Assembly: GCA_910578365.1 (NCBI GenBank)
Contig: CAJTRC010000094.1
Span: forward strand, 1 to 6,040
Direction of reading: 5' to 3'
Length of the DNA stretch: 6,040 nucleotides
Source of the DNA: an uncultured Muribaculaceae bacterium
Lineage (GTDB): Bacteria; Bacteroidota; Bacteroidia; Bacteroidales; Muribaculaceae
The notes beneath the pieces are model-generated. The model had not been told where the DNA came from. It saw nothing but the letters and a program-made list of their open reading frames with translations, and did not search any database. Positions 1-5,972 of this stretch are shown piece by piece (the first letter of the stretch is position 1; every line of letters begins with the position of its first letter). The position numbers and the translations under genes are program-made.

Positions 1-46
1 TTGTTTAGTACCTCTAAATTACTAAATATCAGTAATATTACCAAGA

Positions 47-85
47 GAATCGGCAACTTTTTTAAGCTGCCGATTCAACTTTTTT
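47..85 (+). terminator. Rho-independent terminator for a plus-strand gene left of the window
   Basis: The bases GAATCGGCA (47-55) and TGCCGATTC (68-76) form a perfect 9-bp stem. An inner CTT/AAG pairing extends it after one mismatch. Three bases later a run of six Ts (80-85) follows on the plus strand. This is a classic intrinsic terminator read left to right. The minus-strand side has no T run, so it most likely ends a plus-strand transcription unit whose gene lies outside the window. Confidence 0.75.
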
Positions 86-111
86 ATGGTGTTCCTTATC
101 CCGAACTCGCG

Positions 112-156
112 TTGTTAGGTTTTTGTTAGGCAACTCTGTCTAACAATGGCCTAACA
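112..156. repeat. Cluster of four TTGTTAG-type repeats (two direct, two inverted)
   Basis: TTGTTAG occurs at 112-118 and 123-129, and its complement CTAACA(A) at 140-146 and 151-156. TGTTAGGC (124-131) and GCCTAACA (149-156) form a perfect 8-bp inverted repeat with a 17-base spacer, while the outer copies pair across it. The cluster lies between two terminators and downstream of the 3' end of a tRNA gene. It could be a set of protein-binding sites (regulator or recombinase) or simply low-complexity spacer. No gene is visible in 1-234. Confidence 0.5.
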
Positions 157-180
157 GTGTCAAATCTTGGCATTGCATCC

Positions 181-220
181 AAAAGAAAATCCCCTGTAAA
201 TCAAGGATTTACAGGGGATT
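181..220 (-). terminator. Rho-independent terminator of tRNA-Ser
   Basis: A perfect 15-bp stem joins 188-202 and 206-220 around a 3-base loop. Read on the minus strand it is followed by TTTTCTTTT-like sequence (181-189 complement). It begins 15 bases past the tRNA 3' end and so ends the tRNA transcript. Confidence 0.85.
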
Positions 221-234
221 GGGATTGTTCCAAG

Positions 235-321
235 CGGAGAGACAGGGATTCGAACCCTGGGTACCCGTAAGGGCACAACGGTTTTCGAGACCGCCCCGAT
301 CGACCGCTCCGGCATCTCTCC
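235..321 (-). tRNA. tRNA-Ser(CGA)
   Basis: The minus strand folds as a class II tRNA of 87 bases. The acceptor stem pairs GGAGAGA (321-315) with TCTCTCC (242-236), with G at 235 as discriminator base, as usual for serine tRNAs. The anticodon stem GCGGT/ACCGT encloses the loop CTCGAAA, giving anticodon CGA (285-287), which reads UCG. The long variable arm with a CCC/GGG stem and the GGTTCGAATCC T-arm also identify tRNA-Ser. The bases after the discriminator are CTT, so CCA must be added after transcription. It has its own promoter at 337-368 and a terminator at 181-220, so it is a single-gene transcription unit. Confidence 0.97.
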
Positions 322-336
322 TCGGGATTTCGGGTG

Positions 337-368
337 CAAATTTAGCTATTTTTTTGCAGACTGCCAAA
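337..368 (-). promoter_or_regulatory. Bacteroidetes-type promoter of tRNA-Ser
   Basis: On the minus strand TTTG (368-365) is followed by a 20-base spacer and TAAATTTG (344-337), a perfect match to the Bacteroidetes -33/-7 consensus TTTG-N19-21-TAnnTTTG. Transcription would start near 330-332, leaving a leader of about ten bases before the tRNA 5' end at 321. Confidence 0.8.
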
Positions 369-473
369 TTTTTTAGCAGGAAAAGCAAAATTTTCTTCAA
401 TTATTCTTTGCCGGAGTTTCCGCACTGTGGCTAATGGCCCCCGAAATTTGGTATCTGAGCTGTGGAGGCGCTT

Positions 474-1571
474 TCAGATGGTTGCTGCCAATGCTTTGAT
501 ATTGTCGATTTTACGCCATTGGTCTTCAAACATTAGGCCGCGGCTTGCATAGCTGGTGAGTTTGAAGCCTGTTTTGGGGCTGATGCTTAGACGGTCGTCG
601 GGCTGTATGTATGTGCGAGCCAGAGCTATGAAGTCGAGTATGCGGCCGAGTTTGTCGTGGAAGGGGGTGTGTGCCGAAACGAGTCCGAGTGCTACGGCGG
701 CATGCGGGTTTACAAAGCGCAGTATTTCGGCGGTTTCGGGCTTTGATGTGTTGAATGGCATGTAGAAGCGGTCGACATTGTCCATGGCCAGTATGCGTGG
801 CATGATGTTGTCGGTGGTTTCGGTCGCATTCCAGTCGGGAACAATGGTGGGGCCGCTCGAGAGGTATACGGTTTTCCATATGTCGTCGGGCAGCCCGGTG
901 AGAGTGTCTTGCAGGAGTTTGACTATGTTGTTCTGCAGCTGCATTATGTCGACTCCGCCGCGCAGCAGTTCGTCGGCGTATGCGGGGTCGGTGAGCCGTC
1001 CGCATGCGCTGTCGTCGAGCTGTATGCTTCGGCAACCGATTTTATAGAAGTGGAGTATGGTGTTCCGGTAGGCATCGACGATGTCGTTGAGCAGAGTTTC
1101 GGTCCACGGATAGAGGCGTTCGATCTGGCCTTCGGCCTTGTCGAGAATTGTCAGGTAGAGGTCGGCGGGCGAGGGCAGGGTCTGGCGACAGCGTGCGCGG
1201 CCGTCAACTTTGTTATAGAGGTAGGTGAAGAATTCGAAGAATGGGTGCTGTGGATTATAGCTGATGCGGTCGGTGAATGATATCTGGTTCGAGTATGCCC
1301 AGCGATCCTGGTATATGCGTCCGGTGTCAACGCGCTCGCGCTCTATGCCGTTGAGGCCGAAGTAGAAGTCGCGGTCCCAGTATTTGCGGCGTAGTTCGCC
1401 TCCGCTCACCGAGGGTACTCCGGCTTTGAGCTGGAGTTCAACGAGCTCGTCGATGGCGCGGTCTTCTACGTTGCGGAAGTCTTGTGGGCTTATACGACCG
1501 TTTTCGAAATCATTGCGGGCACTTATGAGATAATCTTGTGGCAGATAGCTGCCTACGATGTGAAATTTCAT
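474..1571 (-). CDS. MetE C-terminal/YxjG-like protein lacking the zinc-binding residues
   Basis: This 365-residue protein has the layout of the cobalamin-independent methionine synthase C-terminal (YxjG/YxjH) family, TIM-barrel enzymes that methylate homocysteine. Family landmarks are HIVGSYLP (4-11), the GELRR...DFYFGLNGIE region (58-77), IQLDD (183-187, near the substrate-binding acids), VALGLVSA (293-300) and SPKTGF (331-336). Family members carry a His-x-Cys zinc pair, a Glu after the next strand and a Cys in SPxCG. By eye these positions read YLSSG (236-240), FYMPFN (269-274) and SPKTG here, so all four ligands appear to be missing. Ordinary methionine synthesis is therefore doubtful; the protein may act on another substrate or be non-catalytic. 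I start it at 1571 because the upstream ATG at 1613 overlaps the promoter (1601-1631) and MKFHIVGS matches the family start. The family call is firm, the function is not. No clear terminator follows. Confidence 0.85.
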   Translation of the reverse strand: MKFHIVGSYLPQDYLISARNDFENGRISPQDFRNVEDRAIDELVELQLKAGVPSVSGGELRRKYWDRDFYFGLNGIERERVDTGRIYQDRWAYSNQISFTDRISYNPQHPFFEFFTYLYNKVDGRARCRQTLPSPADLYLTILDKAEGQIERLYPWTETLLNDIVDAYRNTILHFYKIGCRSIQLDDSACGRLTDPAYADELLRGGVDIMQLQNNIVKLLQDTLTGLPDDIWKTVYLSSGPTIVPDWNATETTDNIMPRILAMDNVDRFYMPFNTSKPETAEILRFVNPHAAVALGLVSAHTPFHDKLGRILDFIALARTYIQPDDRLSISPKTGFKLTSYASRGLMFEDQWRKIDNIKALAATI

Positions 1572-1600
1572 AACTATAACCGTTTTAAGTGATTTTGCTG

Positions 1601-1631
1601 CAAAGTTAAGCAAAGATTCCGAAATGGCAAA
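1601..1631 (-). promoter_or_regulatory. Bacteroidetes-type promoter of the MetE-like gene
   Basis: On the minus strand TTTG (1631-1628), a 19-base spacer and TAACTTTG (1608-1601) match the Bacteroidetes -33/-7 consensus. It lies wholly in the short gap after the kup stop codon. Transcription would start near 1595, giving a leader of about 24 bases before the ATG at 1571. This means the MetE-like gene can be expressed independently of kup, and it rules out the upstream ATG at 1613 as the main start. Confidence 0.75.
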
Positions 1632-1637
1632 TAAAAA

Positions 1638-3581
1638 TTACGGAAAAATTTCTTTAATGCGCCTCGGGCGGTTGCGTGAGGCCAGTATCAGGGGTACATT
1701 TTCGATTGTGGTGTTGCTGGTATCGAGCCCGAGGGCGTCGGTGGTGTCGAGTCCGATTTTGCGCAGCCGCTCGTATAGGTTCATTATGCGGCGTTCGCCG
1801 GGCAGGCAGTCGCTTGAAGGGGAGAATACCCGGTGTATTACGGTAAATCGGAAGTCGCCGGGTATGTTGAGTGTTCGCAGCGAGGTGTATGCCGATACCA
1901 GGTCGAGGCGTCGGGCTGCCACCAGGTCTTCGACTACCTGGCGCAGGTACAGTGTCACACGTGGCTCGACCTTGAACCCTATGCGCATGCCTATGCTGAA
2001 TATCTTGCCGGGCAATAGTTCGTTTACGCTGTACTCCAGTGTGTCGGGGCTGTCGGTAAATTCGACGCGCAGAAAAAAGTAGTGGTCGGCGCGTTTGGGC
2101 TGTTTGTTTATGATGCTGTACAGGATTTTGCTTTCAATCATCAGAGGGTCGGGCGAGCGGCTGATATACACCAGATTGGATGCGTATTTGGGGATGTCGC
2201 GGTCGGTGCTTATGCCGGCCACGACAGGAATGTTGTCGTGAGCCCGACTGTAGGTGAAGTATTTGCTGCGTATGTGGCTGGCGCGTTTCCATATTATCAC
2301 TATAGCGGTCATTATGCCGGCTATGAGCAGGGTGTACCAGCCTCCGTGCATGAATTTGAACAGGTTGGCGCAGAAGAACAAGCCTTCGATTAGAATGAAT
2401 GTGCCCGCGAAGCTGTAGATTATCCAGCGCCGCGTGCCACGCTGTCGCAGCCAGATGGCAAGCAGGACGGTGGTGACGAGCATGGTCATGGTGATGGCCA
2501 GGCCGTAAGCGCCTTCCATGTTGGCTGAGGTGCGGAACAGCAGTACGGTGAGTATACATCCGGCGAAGAGAAACAGGTTGACCGAGGGTATGTACAGTTG
2601 GCCTTTCAGCGAGGTCGGGTATTTGATTCGCAGGCGAGGCCAGAAGTCGATGTTTATGGCCTCGGAGAATATTGTGAACGACCCGCTGATGAGTGCCTGA
2701 GAGGCTATGATTGATGCCAGCGCGCTCATAATTATGCCGGGCAGCAGCCACCAGTGTGGCATTATTGCGTAGAAGGGGTTGACATCGGGCCCCATGTCGG
2801 CCGGGTGGGCGAGTATCCATGAACCCTGGCCCAGATAGTTGAGTATAAGCATCAGCTTTACGAATATCCAGGCCACGCTTATGTTGAGCCGTCCGCAGTG
2901 GCCGAGGTCGCTGTACAGTGCTTCGGCTCCGGTGGTGCAGAGGAATACCGCTCCCAGTATCAGCCACCAGCCGGGATAGTCGATAAGTATTTTTACGGCA
3001 TATAATGGGTTGAAAGCCTTGAGTATACTCCAGTCGTGGCCCAGATTTGCGGCTCCGAGTATGCCCAGCATGAGAAACCACAGCAGCATGGCGGGGCCGA
3101 ACATCTTGCCGATGGCCGAGGTGCCCTGCGACTGTGCTACGAAAATCAGCGATATAATCAGCAGCGTGACCGGTATTACGGGCGGGTCGGGCATAATGGC
3201 CTGCAGGCCTTCGACCGATGTGGTTACGGTTATGGCCGGAGTGATAACGCCGTCGGCCACCAGTGTGCTTGCGCCTATAGCGGCGAGGATGTAGAGGTAT
3301 CGCTTTCCGCCGTTGCGTACCAGTGAGTACAGGGCCAGAATGCCGCCTTCGCCTTTATTGTCGGCGCGGAGGGCTATCAGCACATATTTTACGGTTGTCT
3401 GCAGTGTCAGAGTCCATATTACCAGCGATACTGCGCCAAGTATATAGTCGGGGCCGTAGCCGGGTGTGGCGTGGCAGATGGTTTTCATCACGTACAAAGG
3501 CGATGTGCCTATGTCGCCGAATACTATGCCCAGTGTTACCAGCAGTCCGAGTGCTGTGATTTTTTTGATATTGTCTTGCAT
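1638..3581 (-). CDS. kup: Kup/HAK/KT family potassium uptake transporter
   Basis: A 647-residue inner-membrane protein that takes up K+, in this family usually by H+ symport. Signatures in order are GIVFGDIGTSPLYV (18-31), NKGEGGILALYSLVR (75-89), ADGVITPAITV (109-119), TGAEALYSDLGHCG (217-230), NYLGQGSW (248-255), NPFYAIMPHW (268-277), ASQALISGSFTIFSEA (293-308) and SANMEGAYGLAITMTM (352-367). Residues 1 to about 435 hold roughly a dozen hydrophobic segments. About 210 residues of soluble C-terminal domain follow, as expected for Kup; E. coli Kup is 622 residues. An in-frame ATG at 3638 would add 19 polar residues. The start at 3581 (MQDNIKKITALGL) is preferred because it places the first helix at the normal distance. 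The gene looks intact. I see no consensus promoter in 3582-3673 and no terminator after the stop. The adjacent genes give no clue to ion-related regulation. Confidence 0.97.
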   Translation of the reverse strand: MQDNIKKITALGLLVTLGIVFGDIGTSPLYVMKTICHATPGYGPDYILGAVSLVIWTLTLQTTVKYVLIALRADNKGEGGILALYSLVRNGGKRYLYILAAIGASTLVADGVITPAITVTTSVEGLQAIMPDPPVIPVTLLIISLIFVAQSQGTSAIGKMFGPAMLLWFLMLGILGAANLGHDWSILKAFNPLYAVKILIDYPGWWLILGAVFLCTTGAEALYSDLGHCGRLNISVAWIFVKLMLILNYLGQGSWILAHPADMGPDVNPFYAIMPHWWLLPGIIMSALASIIASQALISGSFTIFSEAINIDFWPRLRIKYPTSLKGQLYIPSVNLFLFAGCILTVLLFRTSANMEGAYGLAITMTMLVTTVLLAIWLRQRGTRRWIIYSFAGTFILIEGLFFCANLFKFMHGGWYTLLIAGIMTAIVIIWKRASHIRSKYFTYSRAHDNIPVVAGISTDRDIPKYASNLVYISRSPDPLMIESKILYSIINKQPKRADHYFFLRVEFTDSPDTLEYSVNELLPGKIFSIGMRIGFKVEPRVTLYLRQVVEDLVAARRLDLVSAYTSLRTLNIPGDFRFTVIHRVFSPSSDCLPGERRIMNLYERLRKIGLDTTDALGLDTSNTTIENVPLILASRNRPRRIKEIFP

Positions 3582-3673
3582 ACGCTTGTGATGTAATGGC
3601 AGCGGTGTTGTATTGGCGCGCCTATGATTAGACAACAAGCCTGTAGCGGTGTAGGTTCAATGCCGGATGTACA

Positions 3674-3705
3674 GACATTCCCCGGCACAAGTGCCGGGGA
3701 ATGTC
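3674..3705 (-). terminator. Strong hairpin after the fn3-like secreted gene, without a T run
   Basis: A perfect 15-bp stem joins 3674-3688 and 3691-3705 with two unpaired bases at the tip (in practice a CAAG-type tetraloop). It begins 26 bases after the stop codon of the fn3-like gene. Its position between two minus-strand genes suggests transcript termination or 3'-end protection. Neither side carries a T run, so it is not a textbook intrinsic terminator. It separates the secreted operon from kup. Confidence 0.6.
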
Positions 3706-3730
3706 GATTGAGTGGCTTCGTTGGAGAAGC

Positions 3731-5041
3731 TTATTTTGTCAGAACAATTTTATTGGGGAAAAGAGCGGGGAACATGCTCTTGGACTTGGGTGTGAAGCGG
3801 GCGGCGATTTTGGCCGGGCCGTTGAGCGACGAAGATTTCGGCATCGGGGCAACACTGGTTGTAGAGGCCGGAGTGGTGTATCGCGATACGTTGGCTTCGC
3901 CCCATACGCCGTCGGCGTTCTTGGCGGTGGCGATAACTACGAATTCAGTGTTGGGGTTAATCTGGAAGTCGGTAGTAACGGGCGAGAAGAAGAACCAGTG
4001 GGCCATGTCGGGCATCGGGGGTTCGCTGGCGATTTCTTCCTTGATAGCATCGGGGTTGGCATCGTATATAGGAGCGAGGTATACACCGAAGCGGTAGCAC
4101 CACGACTGATCGTTGGGAGTGAATGTGATAAACTGGCTGGGCTTCATTTCGCCATTCCAGTCGGCGAGTTTGTATTCACCGAGTGCTATATCTACATGCG
4201 CATCGCCGCTGCCGCCCTGGCTCAGGGTTTCGAGGTCGAAAATCTGCAAGTCGGCCATATTGCCGTTTTTGTCCAAAGGCTGAACGTATAATTCATATTT
4301 GGTGTTGGGATCCAGGTCTTTATACTGATAGTCTACAACGCCGGAGTTGCTGCCGCCGAATGAGGTAATCATCTGACCGATGTTGGAGAAGCCGAAGGCC
4401 GGACCGAATGTTTCGAATTGTTGCTGTGCATTGCCTTCGGTGAATATGCAGAAGGAGTAGGTAGATGTATCGTCGTTGGGTGTAAAATGGAGGTCGATAG
4501 TGGTAAGGCCGGTGTTTACAACCTTAAGGTCGACTTTGGGAGAGCCTTCTATGGGAGCCTTTTCGGTGGTGAAGTATTCGGCGCGGAAATCGCAGGCCAC
4601 ACCGTACGAGTCGAAGCCTACGGTAGCAACGGCATATTCGGTGTTGTAGGGGAGTTCAAAGCCTGTGAGGCTGCCGCTGGTGAAGTCCTCGGCATATTTA
4701 GGCGATTCAATGGACTCCATGTATTCGCCTGCGTTTGAGGGGTTTTTCTCAATCTGGCGTGCGGTTACGCCCGGCATTATATTAATCATGAAGCTTGAGC
4801 AGTCGGGTGTGCGGGTAACCTTTACGCTGAGTTCGGTGCGGCTTGACGACAGAATCTCTAAATTTGCAGCTACTTCGCCTTCTACGGTTGCGAATTCAAC
4901 TTTGTTGACGTTGCCGAGGTTGAATGCTTTGTACTGCTGGTTCTGGTCCACTACAAGCAGGCGGTTGGGGCCGTCGGCCTGGGCCATCATGGTGCCGGTG
5001 ATACCTATATATGCGGCGAGAGCGAGTATATGTTTTTTCAT
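3731..5041 (-). CDS. Secreted protein with three fibronectin-III-like repeats
   Basis: I do not recognise a named family for this 436-residue protein. It begins with a signal peptide (KKH, hydrophobic 5-19) and a probable cleavage site AQA-D at 22/23; no lipobox cysteine follows. Residues 27-51 (RLLVVDQNQQYKAF...VNKVEF) form a short beta-type module common in Bacteroidales exported proteins. Three fn3-like repeats follow, at about 57-163, 168-273 and 282-391. Each ends with a PNTxY/F-type turn and a TT/ET strand (PYNTEYAVA, PNTKYELYV, PNTEFVVIA), and repeats 2 and 3 share FTPND. The 45-residue basic tail (392-436) ends in KIVLTK and does not resemble a full T9SS sorting domain. Its ATG overlaps the stop of the upstream secreted gene (ATGA at 5041-5038), so the two are probably translationally coupled. 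A surface or periplasmic binding or adhesion role is inference. No catalytic motif is visible. Confidence 0.85.
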   Translation of the reverse strand: MKKHILALAAYIGITGTMMAQADGPNRLLVVDQNQQYKAFNLGNVNKVEFATVEGEVAANLEILSSSRTELSVKVTRTPDCSSFMINIMPGVTARQIEKNPSNAGEYMESIESPKYAEDFTSGSLTGFELPYNTEYAVATVGFDSYGVACDFRAEYFTTEKAPIEGSPKVDLKVVNTGLTTIDLHFTPNDDTSTYSFCIFTEGNAQQQFETFGPAFGFSNIGQMITSFGGSNSGVVDYQYKDLDPNTKYELYVQPLDKNGNMADLQIFDLETLSQGGSGDAHVDIALGEYKLADWNGEMKPSQFITFTPNDQSWCYRFGVYLAPIYDANPDAIKEEIASEPPMPDMAHWFFFSPVTTDFQINPNTEFVVIATAKNADGVWGEANVSRYTTPASTTSVAPMPKSSSLNGPAKIAARFTPKSKSMFPALFPNKIVLTK

Positions 5042-5520
5042 TTTTTGTAGAATTTAATGCTTTGGTTGTTGATGTTAACGATGTAAAGTCCGGGAGTGAG
5101 GTCGCTTACGTCGACGCTTTCGCCCTGCCAGTCGGCTACTGTAAGCAGAGCGGCGCCTTGCAGCGAATAAACGTGCAGGGTGCATGCCGACTCGGGTGCG
5201 GCTGTAAATTCAAGTGCGGACTCAACCGGATTCCGGCGCAGTGCTATGGCTGAATTGGCGGTGATGTCGGCTACGCCGGACTCGGTCCTGAATGTAAGCA
5301 CAGAGGAGTCGGTAATTGCGAAAGTCGACTCCTTGGTGGCGCTTTCTTTCACAACCATCGAGCCTGCCTTACTTGCAAAGTCAATGACCAGCCCGTCGGT
5401 AACGTCAAAAACCGCATCGTCGGAGCCTGAACCGCTCACCGTAATAGTGGTGCGGCCCATTGCAGGCAAAGCCGATACGGCAAGCAACAGCAAGGAAGCA
5501 TAAAAAGTTGGATGTTTCAT
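5038..5520 (-). CDS. Small secreted protein with T9SS-type C-terminal sorting domain
   Basis: This 160-residue protein has a signal peptide (MKHPTFYASLLLLAVSALPA, probable cleavage near AMG-R at 22/23). Residues 53-77 (GSMVVKES...FAITDSSVLTF) form the same strand-turn-strand module as residues 27-51 of the downstream protein. Residues about 93-160 look like a type IX secretion C-terminal domain: NPV (97-99), LHVYSLQGAAL (115-125), VDVSDLTPGLYIVNIN (136-151) and a basic end IKFYKK. In that system the tail directs export through the outer membrane and is normally removed. Only about 70 residues remain as the mature body, so this may be a small surface protein rather than an enzyme. It is the first gene of a two-gene operon, has a promoter at 5578-5606, and overlaps the next gene by four bases. 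A T9SS-like fold used for periplasmic localisation cannot be excluded. Confidence 0.85.
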   Translation of the reverse strand: MKHPTFYASLLLLAVSALPAMGRTTITVSGSGSDDAVFDVTDGLVIDFASKAGSMVVKESATKESTFAITDSSVLTFRTESGVADITANSAIALRRNPVESALEFTAAPESACTLHVYSLQGAALLTVADWQGESVDVSDLTPGLYIVNINNQSIKFYKK

Positions 5521-5577
5521 ATACGTTGGTTTGTTGTGGATGATAATGCAGGTTCATTGCAGAGAACTTGTCAGTTG

Positions 5578-5606
5578 CAAATTTAGTAAAATTTTTATGA
5601 ATCAAA
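5578..5606 (-). promoter_or_regulatory. Probable promoter of the secreted two-gene operon
   Basis: On the minus strand TTTG (5606-5603), a 17-base spacer and TAAATTTG (5585-5578) resemble the Bacteroidetes consensus. The -7 box is perfect; the spacer is two bases shorter than usual. A start near 5571 would give a leader of about 50 bases before the ATG at 5520. The sequence just upstream on the minus strand is A-tract rich (5609-5648), which could act like an UP element. Confidence 0.6.
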
Positions 5607-5608
5607 GT

Positions 5609-5648
5609 GTTTTGGTATTTTTTTTTTGAGGTTTTGGTATTTTTTGAG
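5609..5648. repeat. Tandem repeat with unequal T tracts, upstream of the secreted-operon promoter
   Basis: Two adjacent copies of GTTTTGGTA-Tn-GAG are present. The first (5609-5630) has a run of ten Ts and the second (5631-5648) a run of six; otherwise they are identical. The array ends two bases from the -33 element of the operon promoter. The copies may be binding sites or A-tract bending elements, and a ten-base homopolymer can change length by slippage. Confidence 0.7.
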
Positions 5649-5750
5649 CCTAATGTAGGCATATTGCGGCTAAAGTTGGTATGTTTGGCTTTAGTCGGAC
5701 CTGTATATCACAAACAGGATAGGCTCACAGAGTTTTCTGGATTACTCTGT
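5648..5750. other. Chain of small inverted repeats in a gene-free stretch
   Basis: This part of the gap between the secreted operon and the right end has no credible gene. It holds consecutive small stems: GCCTA/TAGGC (5648-5660, 3-base loop), a 9-bp stem with one G-T pair (5667-5675 with 5689-5697), CCTGT/ACAGG (5700-5718) and ACAGAGT/ACTCTGT (5727-5750). They run directly into the large hairpin at 5754. The 5-bp stems could be chance; the 9- and 7-bp ones are less likely to be. I do not recognise a known RNA family. Confidence 0.35.
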
Positions 5751-5753
5751 AAG

Positions 5754-5805
5754 TCTAAGCCCCCGCTCCCAGATATTTGCAAATATCGGAGAGCGGGGGC
5801 TTAGA
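5754..5805 (-). terminator. Long GC-rich hairpin with palindromic tip, probable terminator
   Basis: TCTAAGCCCCCGCTC (5754-5768) pairs perfectly over 15 bp with 5791-5805. The interior contains the 16-base palindrome GATATTTGCAAATATC (5772-5787), and two more C-G pairs join the two parts after single-base bulges, making a stem of about 25 bp. Neither side has a T run. The minus strand is suggested because it would lie 24 bases past the small open frame at 5829-5972 and all neighbouring genes are minus, but the element is symmetric and may act in either direction. Confidence 0.5.
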
Positions 5806-5828
5806 AAGAATGATAATTAAGAGGGTAT

Positions 5829-5972
5829 TTAATAATAAATGTTAATTCCCGGCCGAAAATCGCGTGGCGAATTTTGCTCTGAATTGAAGGAGCATAGCGA
5901 GCTATGTGACTGAAATGAAGCGCAAAAGGCGCCCGTGATTTTCGAGTGGAATGGTAATTTCTGTATCAACAT
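5829..5972 (-). CDS. Possible 47-residue small ORF inside an inverted repeat (doubtful)
   Basis: An ATG at 5972-5970 opens a frame of 47 codons ending with TAA at 5831-5829. The peptide begins MLIQKLPFHSK and ends RPGINIYY. It has no signal peptide, membrane segment or recognised motif, and its SFQS and SFNS segments come from a short DNA direct repeat. The same frame stays open upstream to the window edge (22 more codons, from 6038), so a longer partial gene is possible. A weak -7-like TAACTTTA occurs upstream at about 6003-5996, with no matching -33. Because the frame almost exactly spans the inverted repeat at 5831-5976, a non-coding repeat with a chance open frame is at least as likely as a real gene. 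Confidence 0.25.
   Translation of the reverse strand: MLIQKLPFHSKITGAFCASFQSHSSLCSFNSEQNSPRDFRPGINIYY

Noticed and set aside
209..400. Minus-strand 63-codon open frame
   Set aside because: It covers the tRNA gene, its promoter and its terminator, which fully explain the sequence.
219..434. Plus-strand 71-codon open frame
   Set aside because: It runs through the complement of tRNA-Ser; its RQGFEPWVPVRAQRFSRPP stretch is simply translated tRNA complement, a common false gene call.
526..1035. Minus-strand 169-codon open frame
   Set aside because: Out-of-frame shadow of the MetE-like gene on the same strand; the product is Arg/His-rich low-quality sequence with no motif.
909..1280. Plus-strand 123-codon open frame
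   Set aside because: Antisense shadow of the MetE-like gene with no independent support.
1572..1613. N-terminal extension of the MetE-like protein from an ATG at 1613
   Set aside because: The extension overlaps the -7 promoter element and has no counterpart at the start of the family fold.
1617..1645. TTCCG/CGGAA pairing after the kup stop as a terminator
   Set aside because: Only five pairs with a loop of about 20 bases, and it overlaps the MetE-like gene promoter.
2134..3081. Minus-strand 315-codon open frame inside kup
   Set aside because: Alternative frame of the well-supported kup gene; Arg/His/Ser-rich composition and no membrane or domain pattern.
3615..3622. GGCGCGCC palindrome upstream of kup
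   Set aside because: A single 8-base palindrome that also happens to be a restriction site; nothing ties it to regulation.
3582..3638. N-terminal extension of Kup from an ATG at 3638
   Set aside because: The 19 extra residues are polar and unlike Kup starts; the ATG at 3581 gives the normal family N-terminus.
3701..4291. Plus-strand 196-codon open frame
   Set aside because: Antisense to the fn3-like gene. It has no promoter and no recognisable family, and the sense frame has a signal peptide and repeats.
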